Assembly: GCA_963082975.1 (NCBI GenBank)
Contig: OY720348.1
Location: forward strand, 61,901,719-61,965,718
DNA length: 64,000 nt
Source: Labia minor
Taxonomy: Eukaryota; Arthropoda; Insecta; Dermaptera; Spongiphoridae
Reading direction: 5' to 3'
The translations under genes and the position numbers were made by a program. A model generated the notes under the pieces. The model was not told the DNA's origin, made no database searches, and saw nothing but the letters and a program-made list of their open reading frames with translations. Positions 58,141 through 64,000 of this stretch are shown piece by piece (positions within the stretch are counted from its first letter, which is position 1; every line of letters starts with the position of its first letter).

Positions 58141-59155
58141 AAAATCAGGTTTTTTTATTATAAATTTAGAAAGAAAATTTTTCTTTTATTAATGTATTTT
58201 TTAATCTATGAATTTTATTAATTTTTGTTTTTTCTATATCTCTCTTATTTATTTGTTTATTTTGCGGAGAGGGTCCGATACTGTCATGACTTCACTACTT
58301 ATATTTATTTAAATTTAATATATATAATTAAAAACTTAGTATATTATAATATAAAATAAATAACAAAATAATATAAAAAAAAATGTTTTTAATCTACTTG
58401 AAAAAGGAAATATTTATATATTTAGATATAAAAATATATAGATTATCATTTTCTAATGAAAAAATGTCCTTGAATCATTTTCTTTATCAATTTAATTAAT
58501 AAATATAAAAATATGTATAGAAGATAAATATTTTTAAATGCAGGAGGCAAACGGGCACAGGCTGAATATATATAATTCGATTGTTTATATTATTTCATTG
58601 AAAACCGATAAGCAACTCGGCCAATTCTTTGAAAAATATAATATTAAAATATTAAAATAAAAATAAAATAAACGAAATTTGAATAAAATAATTTCTTTTT
58701 TAGTATTCATTGAACAGTGAATAAGAAAAGACACCAAAATTGCTGAGTGATCTTTCTAATAGGTAATTAACAACTATTATATTGTTTATATTCACTAATA
58801 ATCCCTTTTTAATTATAAATATTAATTATTCATAGTTATTCATATAATAAAATTTTTCTGGATATATATATATATATATATATATAATTGTAATTGTAAT
58901 AATATTTTTCATATACATAAAGTTATACATTATATGCTTCAATATATACTTCAATTACATATTACAAAGTAAATCATTACATATTCTTTGATATTTTTAA
59001 ATATATGTTGATTAATTACATTAACTTGTTTCCAATATCAGAAAGTTTCTATTTAATTAAATATATTTTTAATTAGAAATAAATTTATTTTTTTATTTTT
59101 TACTCATTTATCGGAGATTATTCAGGGATTCATCATTCCCCCTTGACTATTTTTT
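58141..59155. other. AT-rich non-coding stretch
   Basis: Nothing recognised; (TA)n at about 58861-58886. Confidence 0.6.
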
Positions 59156-59744
59156 ACTATCTCACCAGAGATAGTATTGCGATCACGAAAATTTTCGATG
59201 TTGAGATTTTGATGTTTTTATACGTTTTGAAGGTTCCTGAATCATTTTCACTAAGGTTGAGAAAAATGTCTGTCTGTGTGTGTGTGTATGTAGACAAGAT
59301 TACGCAAAAACGGTTTGAGCTAGAATGATGCAATTTGGTACATGAGCATTATTCAAAATTCATAGTTTTCTATCAACTTTTGAGAAATGTAGCTCAACCG
59401 GAAGAGGGTATTACCTACAACGTTTTGATTTTTTTTCCTCTAAAGTGACCGTAAAAATAAAGATATATGTTTGATAATTTTTCTTCATGATTAATAATTG
59501 TATAAAACTGCTATATATAGAATTTCAGCTTGATTGAATCGCTGAAAGTACCAGAATTAATTTTTTAACACTGCAAATCTCACGCGCCAACACGTGCCAT
59601 GGTGCCATCAATAAAAAACCAAACATGCGCTGGTTTAATATTTATTATTTGTAATTTATAATTAATTAAATTTAATTTAAATATAATATATTATGTTATT
59701 TAATCCAATTCAAATTGCGAGATAGTCGAGTGGAGACACTCCAG
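59156..59744 (+). repeat. Family B repeat, copy 4 (full length)
   Basis: 589 bp. Left end ACTATCTCACCAGAGATAGT, then TTGCGATCACGAAAATTTTC, GTTTTTATACGTTTTGAAGG, a (GT)n run, GACAAGATTACGCAAAAACG, TATCAACTTTTGAGAAATGT, AAGTGACCGTAAAAATAAAG, CACGCGCCAACACGTGCC, CTGGTTTAATA, and right end GATAGTCGAGTGGAGACACT then CCAG. The 61-codon frame at the start is not conserved in other copies. Confidence 0.88.
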
Positions 59745-60614
59745 CTTATTTTAGCAAATTTACTATTATTTGTTACGATTATTTCATTTTCAATTTGAAA
59801 TAATTTAAAATTAAAAATAAATGCTTTGTATGCTGCTTTTTGTAGTTTCTACGTCTTGACTGTAAAAATATATATCTTTTAAAGTATATATATTACGATT
59901 TTATATTGCTGTTAAAATATTGAATTTCATAAATACACTACTGAATGATATAAAGTTAAAGTTCATCAAAAACAAACTGATACCGGGAAAAAATAAATAT
60001 TTAATTTATTTATAACACAAACTAATTATGTAGATGAAACAACAAAAACAAAAGAGTATATTAACAAATGTAATGGCTTTCAATTGGTTGAAACACGCTT
60101 GTAATCATTTTCGAATAATAATAATAATAATAATATTTTTATGATTTATGAAATTTCAAAATTTTATAAACTTTTACTCAATTTACTATTAGAATATTTA
60201 TTTGTGATATTAGGTAGATGTTAGTAATAAGTTGTATTTTTGCATGTCAAGTTAAAAACAAAAAAATACGCCTTTGCGGTAAATCGTGACAAAATCAGAT
60301 CTTGATCAGCAAATGTTCATCAATAATGGATGTAAATCCCAGGTCAACTTTGGCGTCTATAAAATTTAAAATTTTATAAGAATTCCGGTAATTGAACACG
60401 AACGAAACGTCTCTGATGTAACTTAACTATTTTATATATAAATATAGTTGTAATTTAATTTAATTCTATCATTTTATTTAATATATTATTATCCTCATCA
60501 AAATTTCAATTTTTCTTTTTTTTTTTAAATTATATTATTTTAAAAGATCACATAACAAGATGAATCATCATAGGTAGAAACTATTATTCACTATTTAATT
60601 AACTATTCATTTTA
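59745..60614. other. AT-rich non-coding stretch
   Basis: (AAT)n near 60115-60135. A GC-richer segment at 60270-60420 (CGCCTTTGCGGTAAATCG) has no frame of interest. Confidence 0.55.
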
Positions 60615-60955
60615 TGTAGCTCATTTTTTTCATTTTTTTCCTCTAAACTAACCGTAAAAATAAAGATAAATTATGTTTGATAGTTTTTCACATGATTAAA
60701 AATTGTATAAAACTGCTATATATAGAATTTCAGCTTGATTGAATCGCTGAAAGTACCGGAATTCATTTTTTAAATTTTGACTTAAAAATAAAGGTAAAGG
60801 AATTAAATTCAAATTTAATAAATGTTAATTAATTTAATTGAATAACAATACTATATTGTAAATTTAAATTTTTTTAATTAATTAATTTAAATATAATATA
60901 TATGTTAATTAATCCATTTCAAATTTGCGAGATAGACGAGTGGAGACACTCCAGA
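60615..60955 (+). repeat. Family B repeat, copy 5, left-truncated and gapped
   Basis: Starts near TGTAGCTCA, keeps ACCGTAAAAATAAAGATA and TTCAGCTTGATTGAATCGCT, has lost the CACGCGCCAACACGTG block, and ends GATAGACGAGTGGAGACACT then CCAG. Confidence 0.8.
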
Positions 60956-61029
60956 TTTTTAAATTGTATAATAAATATAAAATGTATTCCAATTTTTTTT
61001 TTACAAACAAATTAATTACTGCCATTTAT

Positions 61030-61229
61030 GTATGAAAATTTATATCCGCCATAGGACCACCCAATGCAGCGTGGCATTGAGTAATGCGTTCATTTGAAAT
61101 TGGCGATCACGTGTTAACAAACATCTGGTTGAATACCGTTAAAAACCCTTGCAATTTCAATTGGGGTTTTGTTTGGAGCTTGCTCAGGTACACTTTTTTT
61201 TTGATTTAATAAATCCCTACTTGCGTTGT
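61030..61229. other. Less AT-rich unique patch
   Basis: About 61040-61200 holds CCAATGCAGCGTGGCATTGA and GGCGATCACGTGTTAACAAA, an E-box (CACGTG) next to a forkhead-like GTTAACAAACA. Frames are broken. It could be a regulatory element; nothing else supports that. Confidence 0.3.
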
Positions 61230-61802
61230 GTATATGTCGTAAGCAAATGACAATTTTAGGAAAATAGTATTAGCCTGGCTTCAATTATTATTTCATTTCA
61301 ATTTGTCTATGAAAATAGCATTTGTCTAGACAAAAGCCATTTGGCTAAATCTTTATTGAGCAAATAGATTTAACTATTATTTCATTTCACTTTGAATAGG
61401 AAAATAGATCAGAAAATGTCGGATATTTAATGGACCGATGACAGATGAACTGAAAAAATACCCAAATATTATTTATTTTCAAAAAAACGTTTACTCAATT
61501 AAAACATTTTAATAAGGTAACGAATATTTAAAAAAAAAAGATCTAAACAAAATAATTTAATAAATAATGAAATTAAATTCTCTGTCATTGTCGATCAGCA
61601 AATTTTTTGGGGCAACCGGCTCTAAAGTTATGGCAAGCTGAAGTTAGATATATATACAATAAAGAACAAAATTTTTTTTTCGATAATTCGTAATTGGCTA
61701 CTGTAATAGTTAAAGCTATTTTCCCAACAAAGATTTAACCAAATGGCTTTTGTCTAGGCAAATGCTATTTTCCTAAAATTGTCATTTGTCTTCGATATAT
61801 AC
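61230..61802. mobile_element. 573-bp TIR element
   Basis: Left arm from 61230 (GTATATGTCGTAAGCAAATG, ACAATTTTAGGAAAATAG) and right arm to 61802 (complement GTATATATCGAAGACAAATG, ACAATTTTAGGAAAATAGCA). The arms continue through CATTTGTCTAGACAAAAGCC. The left arm has an extra ~50 bp between two AAAATAG words. No transposase ORF; superfamily and target duplication not determined. Confidence 0.75.
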
Positions 61803-62049
61803 TTCTGATCTTCCATCGCCACTCGCGGATTTTCGTTACCCCAATTTTTACATAATAATTTTTGCCATTATCCAAGTGCCAGGGTTGTTCAGTTGCCATC
61901 GGCTCCATGTGACTAACCTAACCAACATTCAACAATTAACACAATCGGAATTTCAACAACTGAAAAAATTTATACAAACCCGGTTACAAATATCCATTGA
62001 CAAAATGACACAAACTTTAAGTTCGTCCCTACTTTCCGAGCTTCCTTAA
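61786..62049 (+). CDS. Unexplained 87-codon open frame, hypothetical
   Basis: The ATG lies in the right arm of the TIR element, so a genuine start would be elsewhere. From about codon 43 it reads TNLTNIQQLTQSEFQQLKKF then TRLQISIDKMTQTLSSSLLS ELP and TAA: polar, helix-forming and protein-like. An exon-like acceptor (TTGTTCAG before 61891) precedes that part. It could be a last exon or a gag/ORF1 fragment. I recognise no domain. Confidence 0.25.
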   Translation: MSSIYTSDLPSPLADFRYPNFYIIIFAIIQVPGLFSCHRLHVTNLTNIQQLTQSEFQQLKKFIQTRLQISIDKMTQTLSSSLLSELP

Positions 62050-62229
62050 AATATTAAAAATAACTTTTTTTTGGAAATCTTACTTAAATCGATTCACATT
62101 CGAAATTCGGATAAAGTTAAATACTATAAATACTAAATACTATTAGTTGATTATATCTGATATCTGACCTTTGTCAAAGGCTAAAAAAATTCTTTGTAAG
62201 AATAAATGAAGCCTTAGGACTTCATTTTT

Positions 62230-62825
62230 ACTATCTCGCCAGAGATAGTATTGCGATCACGAAAATTTTCGATGTTGAGATTTTGATGTTTTTATACGTT
62301 TTGAAGGTTCCTGAATCATTTTCACTAAGGTTGAGAAAAATGTCTTGTCTGTGTGTGTGTTTGTATGTAATCAAGATTACGCAAAAACGGTTTGAGCTAG
62401 AATGATGAAATTTGGTATCTGGGCATTATTCAAAATTCATAGATTTCTATCAACTTTTGAGAAATGTAGCTCAACCGAAAGAGGGTATTACCTACAACGT
62501 TTTGATTTTTTTCATCTAAAGTGACCGTAAAAATAAAGATATATGTTTGATAGTTTTTGACATGATTAAAAATTGTATAAAACTGCTATATATAGAATTT
62601 CAACTTGAATGAATTGCAGAAAATACCAGAATTAATTTTTTACACTGCAAATCTCACGCGCCAACGCGTGACGTGGTGCCATCAACAAATCCAATTATGC
62701 GCTGGTTTAATAAATATTATTTATTAATTTTAATTTATAATTTAATTAATTTAATTTAATTTAAATTAATATATGTTATTTAATCCAATTCAAATTGCGA
62801 GATAGTCGAGTGGAGACACTCCAGA
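62230..62825 (+). repeat. Family B repeat, copy 6 (full length)
   Basis: 596 bp. Left end ACTATCTCGCCAGAGATAGT, right end GATAGTCGAGTGGAGACACT then CCAG. Colinear with copy 4 throughout and, with it, the best template for the family. Confidence 0.88.
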
Positions 62826-63646
62826 TTTTTTTAATCCTATTATTATAACAATAGATAAATTAATTATTAATTAAGAATCCTTTTTTCAGCCCATTCGTTA
62901 TACACACAGACTACAAACTTATAAATTTATTTTCACAATAATAAAACAACTCTTTTATACTTAAAATGAATTTAAAAAAAAATGAATATAAAATGAATTT
63001 TTAACAGAATAATAAAAAAAAAATGAAAATAGTGGTTGACTTTTGTCAGTTAATAATGCAATTGTATTCGTTTAGAGAGAAAGTTTGGTATCAGGCCATG
63101 ACTTTTGTTAAAATTGAAACCGAAATAAATTGGAACTTTCCAATTAAATAATCTTTTTCTATTTTGGTCTTATGAAATACTTTTCTCATTAATGAATGCA
63201 ATTAAAACAAAAATGGCTCAATCTTAATTTATACTTTATTTTAAAGTTGAATTAAATTAATGATATATTGAATGAGAATTGTTCCAAATTTGGATATTTT
63301 ATAATTTATTTATGATATTAATGAATGTATTGAAAGTTGACTGGCAAAATAATAACAACAAGAAATGAGACGATTAGGATTACGGTCAACGCTTCCATTC
63401 CATGCCTTGCTCCGGAAATACTTAATCATTACATAGCTCGATTCGTCATACCGTGATCGATGTAATATTCAACTATTCAACACCAATTCCCTCCTCCTTC
63501 CCATTTCTTGATAAAAGCTACAAATTATCCGCCATTCGAGAAAATCGCTTTTACTTAAAAATACTTTCAGTAATTATTATTTTTTAACCATTTAATAAAT
63601 TCACATTAATAATTAATTTTATTATATAATATATATATATATATTT
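62826..63646. other. AT-rich stretch with one less AT-rich patch
   Basis: The patch at about 63360-63545 (GACGATTAGGATTACGGTCA, CATACCGTGATCGATG) has no long frame and could be regulatory. Otherwise nothing recognised; (TA)n near 63627-63646. Confidence 0.5.
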
Positions 63647-63766
63647 AGACTCTTCAGAGGTTTAGTGGTTAGCACGACAGTCTTCCACACTGAAGCGTCG
63701 AGTTCGGACCTAGGGAAATTCATTAATGAATAATTTCTCTTTGCGTAATTCTCAGGGTCTATCATT
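63647..63766 (+). mobile_element. SINE head derived from tRNA-Gly(UCC)-like sequence
   Basis: TTTAGTGGTTAGCACGACAG gives an A box and D arm. CAGTCTTCCACACTG folds as a 4-bp anticodon stem with a 7-base loop carrying TCC. GTCGAGTTCGGACC is a T-arm-like B box with poor stem pairing. The acceptor stem does not pair, so it is not a working tRNA gene. The following AGGGAAATTC..TTTCTCT..GGTCTAT resembles the linker of the other SINE family and then stops. Confidence 0.65.
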
Positions 63767-64000
63767 AAATAATAATAAATATATATTTATGATAAGAGTA
63801 TTTCTGTTAACCTACGAATTTATAGAATTATACAATATTTATAGTTATATATTATATTAGCAAAAAAAAAAAATTAAAAATAATTTTTCATTTAAATTAA
63901 TCAGAATCTTTTCTTGAAATAATTGTCAAAGAATAATACATTGTACAACTTATGTAGTTTATGTTCATTATAGAAGTGTATGATGAACAAATTTTATTGT
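63767..64000. other. AT-rich end of window
   Basis: No feature seen. Confidence 0.6.

Overview
This is an AT-rich (roughly 70-75% by eye), intron-containing animal genome segment that is mostly transposon debris. The only exon I can support is a 135-bp kinase exon at 3074-3208 (+) with intact splice sites. It encodes the glycine-loop to alpha-C part of a Ca2+/calmodulin-dependent kinase of the CaMKI type. No other exon of that gene is recognisable, so the remaining ~60 kb is probably one very large intron, intergenic DNA, or both. The repeats (LINE tails ending in GATA repeats, mariner, hAT and piggyBac relics, tRNA-type SINEs, Ty3/gypsy pol relics) point to an invertebrate, most likely an arthropod. 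I cannot name the species from sequence alone.

Layout. 1-5.5 kb: an RTE-type LINE tail, three copies of a ~500-bp repeat with a (TA)n tail (here 'family A'), the kinase exon, and a long (CT)n tract. 6.7-8.1 kb: a 1.36-kb transposon with perfect 28-bp ends and eight copies of one 13-mer. 11-16 kb: two MITEs and a hAT-ended element carrying a piggyBac transposase relic. 16.5-24.2 kb: two copies of a ~590-bp repeat ('family B'), a Ty3/gypsy RT relic, a tRNA-derived SINE, an unexplained 210-codon ORF, a LINE whose endonuclease segment is inverted relative to its RT tail, and a hAT MITE. 25-39 kb: more family A, an internally deleted mariner, nested MITEs and a palindromic repeat family. 39-48 kb: LINE relics, a SINE, a second deleted mariner, an inverted family B copy, a tandem array with a 23-bp palindrome, and a second Ty3/gypsy relic. 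48-58 kb: a 200-bp direct duplication, an 861-bp element with identical 161-bp inverted arms, another foldback, a PIF/Harbinger-like MITE and a third SINE. 59-64 kb: three more family B copies, a TIR element, and a tRNA-Gly-like SINE head.

The parts do not form an operon or pathway. The host gene supplies one exon and everything else is layered insertion. Nesting gives relative ages in places, for example a hAT MITE with an exact 8-bp target duplication inside the tail of a family A copy. The best leads are the identical inverted arms at 50 kb, the 13-mer array in the 6.7-8.1 kb element, the inverted LINE at 21 kb, the piggyBac relic inside hAT-type ends, and families A and B, neither of which I can assign to a superfamily.
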